From positions 1-64,000 of the forward strand of contig CALGAW010000039.1 of NCBI GenBank assembly GCA_937959115.1: a DNA stretch of 64,000 bases. Direction: 5' to 3'. The first letter of the stretch is position 1, and each line of letters starts with the position of its first letter. Shown one piece after another: positions 54,247-63,811 of the stretch. Under the pieces are notes generated by a model, which saw only the letters and a program-made list of their open reading frames with translations, had not been told where the DNA came from and ran no database searches. The stretch comes from an uncultured Saprospiraceae bacterium (lineage in GTDB: Bacteria; Bacteroidota; Bacteroidia; Chitinophagales; Saprospiraceae). The position numbers and the translations under genes were made by a program.

Positions 54247-56283
54247 ATGAAGAGGAGAGACTTTTTAAAATCTTCAGTGCCAGCATCTTTAGGAATGCTA
54301 TTTTTGAACAGCCAACCAATTAAATCATTCGCTACTCCGAAAATGCTTCCCTTGCTAAATTGTCAGGGAATAAATGACAGAGTGCTAGTGGTGGTCTTCC
54401 TTAAAGGAGGAAATGATGGGGCAAACACCTTGATTCCTGTCAACCAATATGCAACGTACAAGGCAAACCGACCCGATGTTGCAATTAATGAATCAGGGAC
54501 AGGGGCTTATATTCCGTTGGACACAACGATGTCTTTGCCTGACCAAATTGGGATCCATCCCTCAATGGGCGGATTTAAGTCTTTATACGATGCGAGCAAG
54601 GCTCAAATCATTCGTTCAGTAGGCTATCCAGATTCAAACGGCTCTCACTTCAAATCGACTGACTTGTGGCTTTCTGGGGGTGATGGAACACCTGCAAACT
54701 TCAATCTAAATAGTGGATGGATGGGCCGTTTCCTAAGCGCAACATATCCAGGATTGTATGGTAATCCGAATACTAACTTTGAAGATCCGCTTGGGATTCA
54801 ACTCGGAGATCGAAAACCATCCGTCGGTTATTTGTCAAACAATGGATCGTTTGTCGCTAGTAATTTAACACAACAAGATCCTGGTGGCTACTACAACCTC
54901 GTTCAAAGTATTGGAACACCACAACATACGTCAATCCCTTCCTCGGATTATGGAAACGAGATTGCTTATATCATGTCTGTTGAAAACAGTACAAGTGTTT
55001 ATGCACAACGCATTACCAATGTATTTAATGCTGGGTCAAACGCTTCTGCTTCCTATCCGACTTCCGGACTTGGTCAACAACTGAAAACAGTAGCAAGGCT
55101 TCTAGCTGGTGGCAGTAAAACAAAAATATTCCTGCTGCATACGAATGGCTTTGACACGCATGGGGCACAAGTGTTTTCTGGTTCACCACACCTAGGAACA
55201 CATGCGAACTTATTGACCAACGTATTTGACTCGATTAAGTCTTTTCAGGATGATTTGCAGTTGCTTGGCCTGGACGACAAGGTGCTGACGACTACCTTTT
55301 CCGAATTTGGAAGACGAATGACCCAAAATGGTAGTTTAGGTACAGATCATGGTAATTATGCACCGATGTTCTTATTCGGGAATGCGATCACTCCTGGAGT
55401 TATTGGAACGAACCCAGATCATTCTGCGATTGATGCAAATGGCTATCTTAACGCGAATCAAATGCAGTTTGACTATCGGGACGTTTATAAAACGTTATTG
55501 CAGGATTGGCTTGGAGGTAGCAACAGTACGCTGGTGTCTACAAAGTTTGATACTTACAATAAGATTCCTAATATGCTCAACACCAATTTTGTTACGGATC
55601 CGAGCTGTTATGTTGATACTTACATTACTCAAATCCAAGTACGAGCAAGAGTCATGTTGGAAGGCCACATGGAAGAAACAGGCAACTTGATGCGGACCGA
55701 GCTAGGCAATCTGATTCCCCTATCACATCCTTATACTGGAGGACTGATAAACCATACGGGGACGGAGTCAGTGGATAATTTGCCTGCTAGTGTTTGCGAT
55801 TGGGTCCTAGCCGAATTAAGAGCCGAATCTGACATCAATACTGTGATTGCTCGGCGCGCTTGTTTTTTAAGGAGCGATGGTGAACTTGTCGACTTGAATG
55901 GTGTAGAAGGGATTGTATTTAAAGATGTACCTTCTGGTAATTATTATCTTGCTATTTACCATAGAAGCCATGTCGCAGTAGTCAGTAGTGTAACGGTAGA
56001 TTCAAATGACGCGGCGCCTTATGATTTCACAACTGCAGCTACACAAGCCATGGGGTCAAATCAATTGAAATTGATAAATGGAAAATACACCTTGTTTGCT
56101 GGCGATTTCAATTCAAATGGGCTCAATGATCAAACTGATTATAGCTTATGGGAAGGGAATTCCGCTAAGGTAAAACAGTATTTAACGATTGATGCAGATG
56201 GAAATGGTGTTGTCAATCAAAATGACTACAATTTGTGGAAACGAAATAAGAATCAAACGGGACATGTTTCGATTCAAAAGTAA
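54247..56283 (+). CDS. DUF1501 protein with fused C-terminal dockerin-like module
   Basis: 678 residues. The N-terminus MKRRDFLKSSVPASLGMLFL is a Tat-like signal. Residues about 45-455 are the DUF1501 (sulfatase-like) domain, with VVFLKGGNDGANTL, HPSMGGFKSLYDAS, LHTNGFDTHG and TFSEFGRRMTQNGSLGTDHG. DUF1501 proteins normally end there. From about residue 460 this one carries a module of about 220 residues shared with the two secreted proteins at 56320 and 60124. The module has VRARVMLEG, CDWVLAELRA and HRSHVAVV, and ends in two calcium-loop repeats, DFNSNGLNDQTDYSLW and DADGNGVVNQNDYNLW. The operon runs DUF1800, DUF1501, 918-residue protein (36-base gap). Confidence 0.9.
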   Translation: MKRRDFLKSSVPASLGMLFLNSQPIKSFATPKMLPLLNCQGINDRVLVVVFLKGGNDGANTLIPVNQYATYKANRPDVAINESGTGAYIPLDTTMSLPDQIGIHPSMGGFKSLYDASKAQIIRSVGYPDSNGSHFKSTDLWLSGGDGTPANFNLNSGWMGRFLSATYPGLYGNPNTNFEDPLGIQLGDRKPSVGYLSNNGSFVASNLTQQDPGGYYNLVQSIGTPQHTSIPSSDYGNEIAYIMSVENSTSVYAQRITNVFNAGSNASASYPTSGLGQQLKTVARLLAGGSKTKIFLLHTNGFDTHGAQVFSGSPHLGTHANLLTNVFDSIKSFQDDLQLLGLDDKVLTTTFSEFGRRMTQNGSLGTDHGNYAPMFLFGNAITPGVIGTNPDHSAIDANGYLNANQMQFDYRDVYKTLLQDWLGGSNSTLVSTKFDTYNKIPNMLNTNFVTDPSCYVDTYITQIQVRARVMLEGHMEETGNLMRTELGNLIPLSHPYTGGLINHTGTESVDNLPASVCDWVLAELRAESDINTVIARRACFLRSDGELVDLNGVEGIVFKDVPSGNYYLAIYHRSHVAVVSSVTVDSNDAAPYDFTTAATQAMGSNQLKLINGKYTLFAGDFNSNGLNDQTDYSLWEGNSAKVKQYLTIDADGNGVVNQNDYNLWKRNKNQTGHVSIQK

Positions 56284-56319
56284 ATTGTTTTAATTAAAAA
56301 ATCCTTGTAAACGCTGACT

Positions 56320-59076
56320 ATGAGCATTAAATCGATAATATTCATTCTGATTCCCCTTCTCTTCTCTTCACTTTTTACTGGAGCTCAATCCCTTAAAATC
56401 CAAGGAGATGGTGGAATTAATTGTATTGATAATAAATTTTACTTTTCAATAAAAGCACAAGCTGTCAATGCTTCTGGACTTAAAATTGGGAATTCCTCTA
56501 TTTATTTTGATTACGACACCGATGTCCTTGAATTTGACAACATTTCCTTCTCTAATTTTGATGGAACGTGTTCAGGAAACAATACTTGGTTTGCGCCTAC
56601 GCATGATGCAAGCTATCCTGGTGTGGTAAATCTTACTTTAATGCTAAATGATGCAAATGCAAGTGCAAGCTGTCCTACGATCACAAGCACTCAATGGCAA
56701 GAGATCGCAGTCGTTTGCTTCACTGTAAAAGAGTTTCCGACTAATAATGATGTTAGCTTTAATGAATCGTTTACTGGGTTTAACAGTAACACTCAAAATG
56801 ATGGCACCGCGGCAATTTCGTTAAGCGCTTCTGAGGTCATCATCAACAATTGTATTGGGGATTTTGATGGTGATGGTATTGATGACAATCTTGATAATTG
56901 CCCTACCGTTTCTAATCCAAACCAAGCAGATACCGATACCGATGGTGTAGGAGATGTATGTGATGACATTTGTACCCTTGCTACAATTGCTGGCGCTGAT
57001 CAGATTGTCTGCACTGGCGAGACCATGCTCTTGTTTGCAACCGTCCTAGGCGGTAAGCCACCTTTTTCTTTCGAATGGAGTGATGGTCAAATCACTCAAC
57101 AAATCACCGTTCCTGTTGTGAATACTGCCGATTATATTGTGAAGGTAACAGATGCAGAAGGTTGTATAGACATGGATACCGTGCGCATCAACTCCTTGTT
57201 CAATACACTAACTGATTTCGTATTCCATGACTTAGGGAATAGTACAGGAGATGTTTCGATTTATGACGGCGCTGTCTTTAACATTGATGATCTACCAACT
57301 TCATACAATTTCGTAGCCAACTGCGGACCAGATACTAAAAGTGTGCGTATGGAACTCAGAGGAGACAAGTTGGTTTCCCGAAACGATTATAGTGCGCCGT
57401 TTACACTGACTAGTAGTTCAGCCCCTTTTCCTATTTCTCAAGGAAAATACTATTTGCATATCGTGACCTATAGCAATAATGATTTAACTGGTTTTATTTG
57501 TTATGATGAAACCATCACGTTTGACATCGTTTCTGATTGTCTGTTTACACTAGGGCCAGATGATGTTATTTGCCAAGGAACAGCGCTGGAATTGACACCA
57601 ACAATCATAGGCAATAATGGTCCGTATACTTATCTTTGGGAAGATGGCTCAACCGCTTCTACTCGGACCGTAACGCCTCAAGTCAACACAAGCTATAGCC
57701 TTTCGATAACTGACGGAAACGGATGCACGTCTTTCGATGAAATAAACTATTCTGTATTTGATGACCAGATTGATGCTTTGGTTATATGGGATTTGGACAA
57801 TGAAGTAGAAGTGTTGACCCTAACGAATGGAATGATCATTGATTTATCTACCCTTCCTACAAATTACAACATCAAAGCGAAGACCTCTGGCCTATTGACT
57901 GAAAGCATTGGATTTGAGCTTAGTGGCGACCAAAATCGGGCATATACTGACAGCTATGAACCCTTTAACTATCGTGGAAGCAGCCCATTGGTTTTGCCTC
58001 CAGGGAATTACTCTTTTACAGCAAAATCATATTCGCAGAAGCACAAGGTTGGGATTAGCTGTAGTGCGCTTACGATATCATTTAGAGTAGAAGATTGCAC
58101 ACTGACAAGCTGTGATCCAACATTGGATACCGATGATGACGGTGTACCAGACATTAGTGATCAGTGTCCTTATTCTGTGCTAGGAGCTACTGTCAACTCA
58201 ATTGGGTGCACAGATGATGATGGGGATGGAACCTATCCAGATGCACCGACGAGTTCAAGCACATATGATCCTGATGACAACAATAGCTGTCTTCCAGGAA
58301 ACAATGTAGTAGAATTGAAGTTAACGCTATTTATGGAAGGGCCGATGCTGAGTACTGGAAGCGCTACGCAATACTTGAGTCGGATGCGGACAGACCTGAA
58401 TACAATCCATGGTATACTGCCGGGTATGAACCCGTACGACCCGAATTATCCTGCTTCGCCTGCTGGGCAACCGTACAATGTGGATCCTTGGTTTTATACT
58501 GGAACAGAGGGATCTGACTGGGACAACGTCAGTTATGACCAGCTTGAGGCTTCCTACAACCGTCAAGTAGTAGACTGGGTGCTTGTGTCCTTGAGAACGG
58601 ATTTCACACCGACTACTGAACTTGCCCGAAAGGCAGGTATCTTGTTTGATGATGGCACGATTCATTTTCCAGATGGCTGTTTGCTGACGACTGCTGATGC
58701 GAGTTCAGTTTACATTTTGGTGGAGCACCGTAATCATATGGGCATATTGTCTGCCGGTTTAGTCACGGCTGTAAACGGTGTGCTTCGGTATAACTTTACC
58801 CGTCAAAACTCGTTTCGTGGTTCTCCGAATCCGACTGGGTTTGGGCAAGGCGAAATCAAATCGGGTATATGGGCCATGTATGGCAGTGATGGCGATCAAA
58901 TCAATGACTGGCCATCTTATGACATCAATGGAAGTGATCGGATTTTGTGGAGCCAATACAATGGCAATTTCAGCCAATATCTATCATCAGATTTTAATAT
59001 GGATGGCGACATCAATGGATTTGACAAAATTATTAGCAATAAGAATAATGGGATTGCTTCTGGTGTAAAACGATAG
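56320..59076 (+). CDS. Large multidomain extracellular protein with cohesin-like N-terminus and dockerin-like C-terminus
   Basis: 918 residues with a signal peptide (IIFILIPLLFSSLFTGAQS). The N-terminal domain (about 24-170) has the IYFDYDTDVLEFDN-type strand pattern of cohesin/CBM-like beta-sandwiches. A thrombospondin type 3 repeat (FDGDGIDDNLDNCPTVSNPN) and PKD/Ig-like units with FSFEWSDGQITQQI and YTYLWEDGST follow. The module from about 664 to the end matches those of the DUF1501 protein and the 60124 gene: LTLFMEGPML, VDWVLVSLR, EHRNHMGILSA, YNFT and DFNMDGDINGFD. It probably sits on the cell surface or is released. The cohesin-like reading is tentative. Confidence 0.8.
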   Translation: MSIKSIIFILIPLLFSSLFTGAQSLKIQGDGGINCIDNKFYFSIKAQAVNASGLKIGNSSIYFDYDTDVLEFDNISFSNFDGTCSGNNTWFAPTHDASYPGVVNLTLMLNDANASASCPTITSTQWQEIAVVCFTVKEFPTNNDVSFNESFTGFNSNTQNDGTAAISLSASEVIINNCIGDFDGDGIDDNLDNCPTVSNPNQADTDTDGVGDVCDDICTLATIAGADQIVCTGETMLLFATVLGGKPPFSFEWSDGQITQQITVPVVNTADYIVKVTDAEGCIDMDTVRINSLFNTLTDFVFHDLGNSTGDVSIYDGAVFNIDDLPTSYNFVANCGPDTKSVRMELRGDKLVSRNDYSAPFTLTSSSAPFPISQGKYYLHIVTYSNNDLTGFICYDETITFDIVSDCLFTLGPDDVICQGTALELTPTIIGNNGPYTYLWEDGSTASTRTVTPQVNTSYSLSITDGNGCTSFDEINYSVFDDQIDALVIWDLDNEVEVLTLTNGMIIDLSTLPTNYNIKAKTSGLLTESIGFELSGDQNRAYTDSYEPFNYRGSSPLVLPPGNYSFTAKSYSQKHKVGISCSALTISFRVEDCTLTSCDPTLDTDDDGVPDISDQCPYSVLGATVNSIGCTDDDGDGTYPDAPTSSSTYDPDDNNSCLPGNNVVELKLTLFMEGPMLSTGSATQYLSRMRTDLNTIHGILPGMNPYDPNYPASPAGQPYNVDPWFYTGTEGSDWDNVSYDQLEASYNRQVVDWVLVSLRTDFTPTTELARKAGILFDDGTIHFPDGCLLTTADASSVYILVEHRNHMGILSAGLVTAVNGVLRYNFTRQNSFRGSPNPTGFGQGEIKSGIWAMYGSDGDQINDWPSYDINGSDRILWSQYNGNFSQYLSSDFNMDGDINGFDKIISNKNNGIASGVKR

Positions 59077-59184
59077 GTGGCAAGGAGTAAATAGAGTTAG
59101 AAAACAAAGTGGTTGGATAAAAAGATCTATCGAAATTGTTATTTTGTCCCAAGGAACAAAACAGATTAAAAATCTATCCACAAC

Positions 59185-59961
59185 ATGGAAAATCTAATCA
59201 TAGAAACTAAAGACCACATTACCACTATATTAATCAACCGTCCGCAAGCAAAAAATGCAGTAGACGGAACTACAGCCAAAGAGCTAGCAGCTGCCTTCCT
59301 AGCATTTGACAAGGATGACAACAGCTCTGTAGCAATTCTAGGCGGTACCCAAGGCACGTTTTGTGCTGGGGCAGATCTAAAAGCACTAGCAGGAAAGGGC
59401 ACCCCCAACCCAACGACACCAAACGGTATTGGGCCAATGGGGCCGAGTCGTATGCTCTTATCCAAACCAGTAATCGCTGCGGTTTCTGGCTATGCGGTAG
59501 CTGGTGGCTTGGAATTAGCCTTGTGGTGTGATCTTCGCGTAATGGAAGACACAGCGATCATGGGCGTGTTTTGCAGAAGATGGGGCGTGCCTTTGATTGA
59601 CGGTGGAACGATTCGGTTGCCTCGATTGATTGGAATGAGCAGAGCGATGGATTTGATATTGACAGGACGACCAGTCGACGCGACTGAAGCCTTGCAAATG
59701 GGGCTCACTAATCGAGTGGTAAAGGAAGGAGAAGCGCTGAATGCAGCAAAGGAGTTAGCCAAACAGTTGACGGAGTTCCCACAAGCCTGTATGCGTAATG
59801 ATCGCTTAAGCGTATATGAGCAATGGAATCACCCTTTACCCGATGCTTTGAGGAATGAGTTTGACAAAGGGATGGAAACCATTAACTCTGGAGAAACGCT
59901 CAAAGGAGCGAGCCGATTTTCTAGTGGGAAAGGTCGACATGGGAATTTTAAGGATATTTGA
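59185..59961 (+). CDS. Enoyl-CoA hydratase/isomerase family protein (crotonase)
   Basis: 258 residues. Crotonase features: oxyanion segment CAGADL (60-65) and the loop SGYAVAGGLELALWCDLR, with Glu110 equivalent to the first catalytic Glu of enoyl-CoA hydratase. The position of the second Glu is occupied by Cys130 in FCRRWGVPLIDGGT, with Asp139 nearby. The sequence FCRRWGVPLIDGGT is itself a recognisable subgroup pattern, so the enzyme probably is not a classical hydratase but a crotonase with altered chemistry. It is isolated between secreted-protein genes and its operon context is unclear. Confidence 0.88.
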   Translation: MENLIIETKDHITTILINRPQAKNAVDGTTAKELAAAFLAFDKDDNSSVAILGGTQGTFCAGADLKALAGKGTPNPTTPNGIGPMGPSRMLLSKPVIAAVSGYAVAGGLELALWCDLRVMEDTAIMGVFCRRWGVPLIDGGTIRLPRLIGMSRAMDLILTGRPVDATEALQMGLTNRVVKEGEALNAAKELAKQLTEFPQACMRNDRLSVYEQWNHPLPDALRNEFDKGMETINSGETLKGASRFSSGKGRHGNFKDI

Positions 59962-60123
59962 ACGACAATTATAAAATCACAACGTATTAAATGGTTAGAC
60001 ATGTCATTGCACTATTAATTTATGCTATTTTCAAATGCAACCTTTTATTAAAAACTTTCAACTTATTAGTAACCTACTAATATTGTTTTTTTTATAATCA
60101 ATAGCAGTAAAACCAAAAACAAC

Positions 60124-61959
60124 ATGAGAAGTCTAATCCTTATTATTCTATTTTTCTTTTTATTCACTGAAGACAACCATATCAATGCGTCACACGCAAT
60201 GGGTGGCGATCTTACGTTTGAATGCATCTCCCCTGGAAATTATTTATGGAGATTAAAACTGTATCGTGATTGTTCCGGTATTCCAACAAACAACGTACAA
60301 CCAATAACGATTACTGGGTGCGGTACTCCGTATAGCCTTGCATTATATTTAGTTAGTTCTGCAGAGGTTTCACAATTGTGTCCTTCACAAATTCTGAATA
60401 GTTCATGTGGTGGAGGGTCTTTGCCTGGTGTTGAGCAATATATTTATGAGGGGAGTATTTTCTTGCCGAATACCTGTACTAATTATGTAGGAGCTTGGAG
60501 ATTATGTTGTAGAAACAATGCAATATCAACGGTGAATAATCCAGGAGGTCAATACATGTATATTGAAAGTGAAATGAACACTGTAGTACCTTGCAATAAT
60601 TCTCCAGTTTTTAGTAATATTCCGATCATGAATACTTGTGTCGGACAATTTATAAACTACAATCATGGGGTGACTGATCCAGATGGTGATTCACTTGTGT
60701 TTAGTATGGTAGATTGTTTGCATGATGCAAACACGCCTGTAGATTACGGTTTTCCTAGTAGTGGTACAAATCCTTTGTCAACTGTAGCTGGAATAACATT
60801 CAATTCACAAACGGGTTCCGTCTCATTTACTCCAAATATTATTCAAGTTGGTATTATTTGTATAAAAGTAGAAGAATTCAGGAATGGCGTAAAAATTGGG
60901 GAAACCACTCGAGACATGCAATTTCTGGTTTTACCTTGCAATAATAATCTGCCTGAATCTGGCACTTTTATTGAAAATGGTCAGAATACAGGTAGTTATA
61001 ATTATTTGGCTTATCAAGGCAACAACTATTGCCTTTCAATGGAAGGAAGTGATCTCGATGGAGATAACGTCCAAATGTATTGGAACAATGCCATTCCCAC
61101 TGGCACGTTTGCTGTCGCAAACAACAACACCCTTACACCGACTGGAACCTTTTGTTGGACACCTACAGTAACAGATGTTGGAATTCATAGTTTCCTGCTA
61201 ACAAACGATGATGATGCCTGTCCAATTATTGGTAGGAATACTCAAATCTATACGATTACTGTCGTTGATAGTAGTAATTTTGCTGGCCCGCAAGTCGAAG
61301 CGAAAGTTCATTTAGAAGGGTCGTATGACACTAATGGACTAATTTCTGAGGATCTCCGCTCTAGTGGACTCATTCCATTGGTGGAACCTTATACTGCTCT
61401 AGGATATACACACATTGGTGGTGGAGGAGAAATGACTTCCCCTATTGTTTTCAGCAATACTGGTCCTGATGCCATTGTTGACTGGGTTTTTGTTGAGTTG
61501 AGAGCCGCTGCTGACAATACGACACCTGTTGCAACACGCTCCGCCTTAATTCAAGCAGATGGTGATATTGTAGACGTAAATGGCTTGCCAAGCGTAGATT
61601 TTAGACGTACGGGAATTCCTACAGGTTCCTATTGGGTAATCATTCGCCATAGAAACCACTTAGACGTCATGTCAGCCAATCCGATTATGATTGATGGCAC
61701 ATTGCCTGGATCTTATGACTTTACAGCCTTAGGTGCCTTTGGGGGTGGCCTGAAGACATTGCCCAACGGAGCTCTTGCTATGTACGTAGGAGATGTTAAT
61801 CATGATGGCTTTGTGAATGCTGGAGATCGAAGTGAAATGTGGAATGCAAAGAATCAAGCAGGTTACTTGCCACATGACACTTCTTTGGATGGCGTTTGTA
61901 ATGCTTCCGATCGAAGCCAATGTTGGAATAACAGGAATCAATTTTCTTTGATTCCGTAG
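60124..61959 (+). CDS. Secreted protein of the SHAMGGDLTF family with dockerin-like C-terminus
   Basis: 611 residues with a signal peptide (LIILFFFLFTEDNHINA). The mature N-terminus SHAMGGDLTFECISPGNYLWRLKLYRDCSG is the start of a family frequent in gliding Bacteroidota, rich in Cys pairs and Ig-like strands (HGVTDPDGDSLVFS, CFWTPTVTDVG-like). From about residue 390 it carries the third copy of the module: EAKVHLEG, VDWVFVELRA, RHRNHLDVMSA, YDFT and two calcium-loop repeats, DVNHDGFVNAGDRSEMWN and DTSLDGVCNASDRSQCWN. It lacks the YPNP type sorting tail, so this module may be the cell-surface or complex-binding end. Function unknown. Confidence 0.82.
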   Translation: MRSLILIILFFFLFTEDNHINASHAMGGDLTFECISPGNYLWRLKLYRDCSGIPTNNVQPITITGCGTPYSLALYLVSSAEVSQLCPSQILNSSCGGGSLPGVEQYIYEGSIFLPNTCTNYVGAWRLCCRNNAISTVNNPGGQYMYIESEMNTVVPCNNSPVFSNIPIMNTCVGQFINYNHGVTDPDGDSLVFSMVDCLHDANTPVDYGFPSSGTNPLSTVAGITFNSQTGSVSFTPNIIQVGIICIKVEEFRNGVKIGETTRDMQFLVLPCNNNLPESGTFIENGQNTGSYNYLAYQGNNYCLSMEGSDLDGDNVQMYWNNAIPTGTFAVANNNTLTPTGTFCWTPTVTDVGIHSFLLTNDDDACPIIGRNTQIYTITVVDSSNFAGPQVEAKVHLEGSYDTNGLISEDLRSSGLIPLVEPYTALGYTHIGGGGEMTSPIVFSNTGPDAIVDWVFVELRAAADNTTPVATRSALIQADGDIVDVNGLPSVDFRRTGIPTGSYWVIIRHRNHLDVMSANPIMIDGTLPGSYDFTALGAFGGGLKTLPNGALAMYVGDVNHDGFVNAGDRSEMWNAKNQAGYLPHDTSLDGVCNASDRSQCWNNRNQFSLIP

Positions 61960-61971
61960 GAAGGGAAGGGA

Positions 61972-62026
61972 AATATCGAATGCAGAATTTTTACGCAAAA
62001 TTATTATAAAAGAGCGTTGAAAATTC
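61972..62026 (+). repeat. Dispersed intergenic repeat, copy 2
   Basis: Copy of the element at 5286-5342: AATATCGAATG, then AG, ATTT, ACGCA, TTATAAAA, TTGAA and TTC in the same order. Located 12 bases after the stop of the 611-residue secreted protein gene. Confidence 0.6.
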
Positions 62027-62231
62027 GTCTTTCAAATCTGGGAAATTTAAGATAAAGTATTTCCGTCATGATAAGGCGTAATACGCTAGGAACTATTCAA
62101 AATGTGTAAATCACTGTTAATGCTTATTTAAACCCTTGCCTTTTGATTGATTCTCTAGTATATTACTTATACTTGTACTTAAGAATTTTAGATTTTACTT
62201 TTTGTAGGTTTGTATTTATTGCTCTCTCTCT

Positions 62232-63599
62232 ATGCTCCAAGTTAAACAAGAAAATAAACGCAAGTCATTCTTGACGTTGCTGCTCTCTGGGTTTATTCTT
62301 TGTATTCCGGCACTCTACAACAATTTTCCGTTTATTTACGGAGATACTGGAACGTATATGATGGCTGGTTTTGGTGATCATATCTCACCGATTCGGCCTG
62401 CCACATATGGGATTTTTATACGACATGTAAGTCTCAATGACAGTCTTTGGCTAGTCATCGTTGCACAAGCATTGCTAGTAGCATGGTTCATTCGTGAATT
62501 TGTATTGTGCTTCTTTGATGAAATTTCAGATTGGTTTATTGTCTTGCTAATTTCCCTCCTTACGTGTACAACTAGTATTGGTATTACCATAGGAATGTTA
62601 ATGCCAGATTTTGCAGCATCAATACTAATTTTGAGTTCGATATTAATCTTATTTTCTAAACGAGGTTTTTCTTTAACGTTCGTCATCATTTGTTTTGGAC
62701 TTTGGTTGTCTATTGCGCTTCATCATTCACATTTCTATATTTTGTTTTTGATCCTAGGGTTCTTGTTGGGTATTAAAATCATTTTTAGAAAAACATTTAC
62801 TGAATTATCCTATCAGCGGTTGGCTCTAGTACTTGGGATTGCTTTGTTAGGTTATTTTACCATTCCGACAATTCATTATTTTAAAAAGGGTGAATTTATT
62901 ACTAGTAATTCAGGGAATGTTTTTCTGATGGGTAGATTTAATCAAATGGGACTACTTGAACCTTTCCTAGAGGAGCAGTGCAATGAACACACCTACAGCA
63001 TCTGTAAATACAAGGGGTCAATCCCTCGTGATTTCCTTTGGGATTCTAAGAGCCCTCTAAACCTTGAAGGCACCTGGGCAAAAAGTAATCCGCTTTATCG
63101 TCAACCTGTTCGCGACTTTTTGAGCCATCCCTATTATCTGAAAAAATTTTGCATCAAAACGATAGAGACAATCGCCCAGCAGTTAGTTAGTTTCAACACG
63201 GTCGTCCTTCATCGTCTTCATCTTGGCAACTGGCAACATAATGTATTTAAAAGGTATATGTCGGATACCGTCCCTGCCCTTGAAAACTCCCTACAAAGCC
63301 TTGATAAATGGGATAGTTCCAATATAAATTTCTTGCAAAAAATTGTAGTATATGGTAGTGCGTTATTTCTGATCTATCTACTTCTTTATCAACAAGAGAT
63401 TTCTGTTCCAATCCTCTATAAATACCTTGCTATCTCAATAATTGCAGGATTGTTCTTTAATGCCACAATCTGTAGTAGTGTTTCAATGGTCGCCCACCGT
63501 TTTCAATCTAGGATTATCTGGCTTTTGCCTTTCTTTGCGGGTTGTCTTTTATATTGGGTTGTTTTAAAACAAAATTGGTTAAAGAAGGAAGAGACTTAA
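62232..63599 (+). CDS. Polytopic membrane protein, possibly GT-C glycosyltransferase-like
   Basis: 455 residues, about ten transmembrane helices (for example FLTLLLSGFILCIPALY and ILILSSILILFS). The first outside loop FPFIYGDTGTYMMAGFGDH has the acidic loop and Tyr-rich context seen in GT-C family enzymes, but the catalytic Asp cannot be assigned with confidence. A soluble region (about 270-350) follows. A TANNTTTG box (TAGGTTTG, 62205-62212) sits 20 bases upstream of the ATG, without a good -33 element. Function open; sugar or lipid transfer at the membrane is the leading idea. Confidence 0.65.
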   Translation: MLQVKQENKRKSFLTLLLSGFILCIPALYNNFPFIYGDTGTYMMAGFGDHISPIRPATYGIFIRHVSLNDSLWLVIVAQALLVAWFIREFVLCFFDEISDWFIVLLISLLTCTTSIGITIGMLMPDFAASILILSSILILFSKRGFSLTFVIICFGLWLSIALHHSHFYILFLILGFLLGIKIIFRKTFTELSYQRLALVLGIALLGYFTIPTIHYFKKGEFITSNSGNVFLMGRFNQMGLLEPFLEEQCNEHTYSICKYKGSIPRDFLWDSKSPLNLEGTWAKSNPLYRQPVRDFLSHPYYLKKFCIKTIETIAQQLVSFNTVVLHRLHLGNWQHNVFKRYMSDTVPALENSLQSLDKWDSSNINFLQKIVVYGSALFLIYLLLYQQEISVPILYKYLAISIIAGLFFNATICSSVSMVAHRFQSRIIWLLPFFAGCLLYWVVLKQNWLKKEET

Positions 63600-63811
63600 T
63601 TATGAATGATCAATTAATTACGTTAATTTTTATAAAAAACAGATTCAGTCATTTTATCCATAAGTGCCTGATTACAAGTAATTCCTTTAGAATAAGAAAG
63701 AAAGCTGCTCGAAATTTAATGTTCGCTATCTAGCATGGTGAAGGAGTTCTTAGAAAAACACTATGAGTAGTAACTTTCAATTTGTATCTTAGTTGAACAA
63801 AAAAAAAATCC

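Noticed and set aside
63542-63733. 63-codon ORF overlapping the end of the membrane protein gene
   Set aside because: Starts inside the preceding gene and lacks any recognisable domain or start signal.
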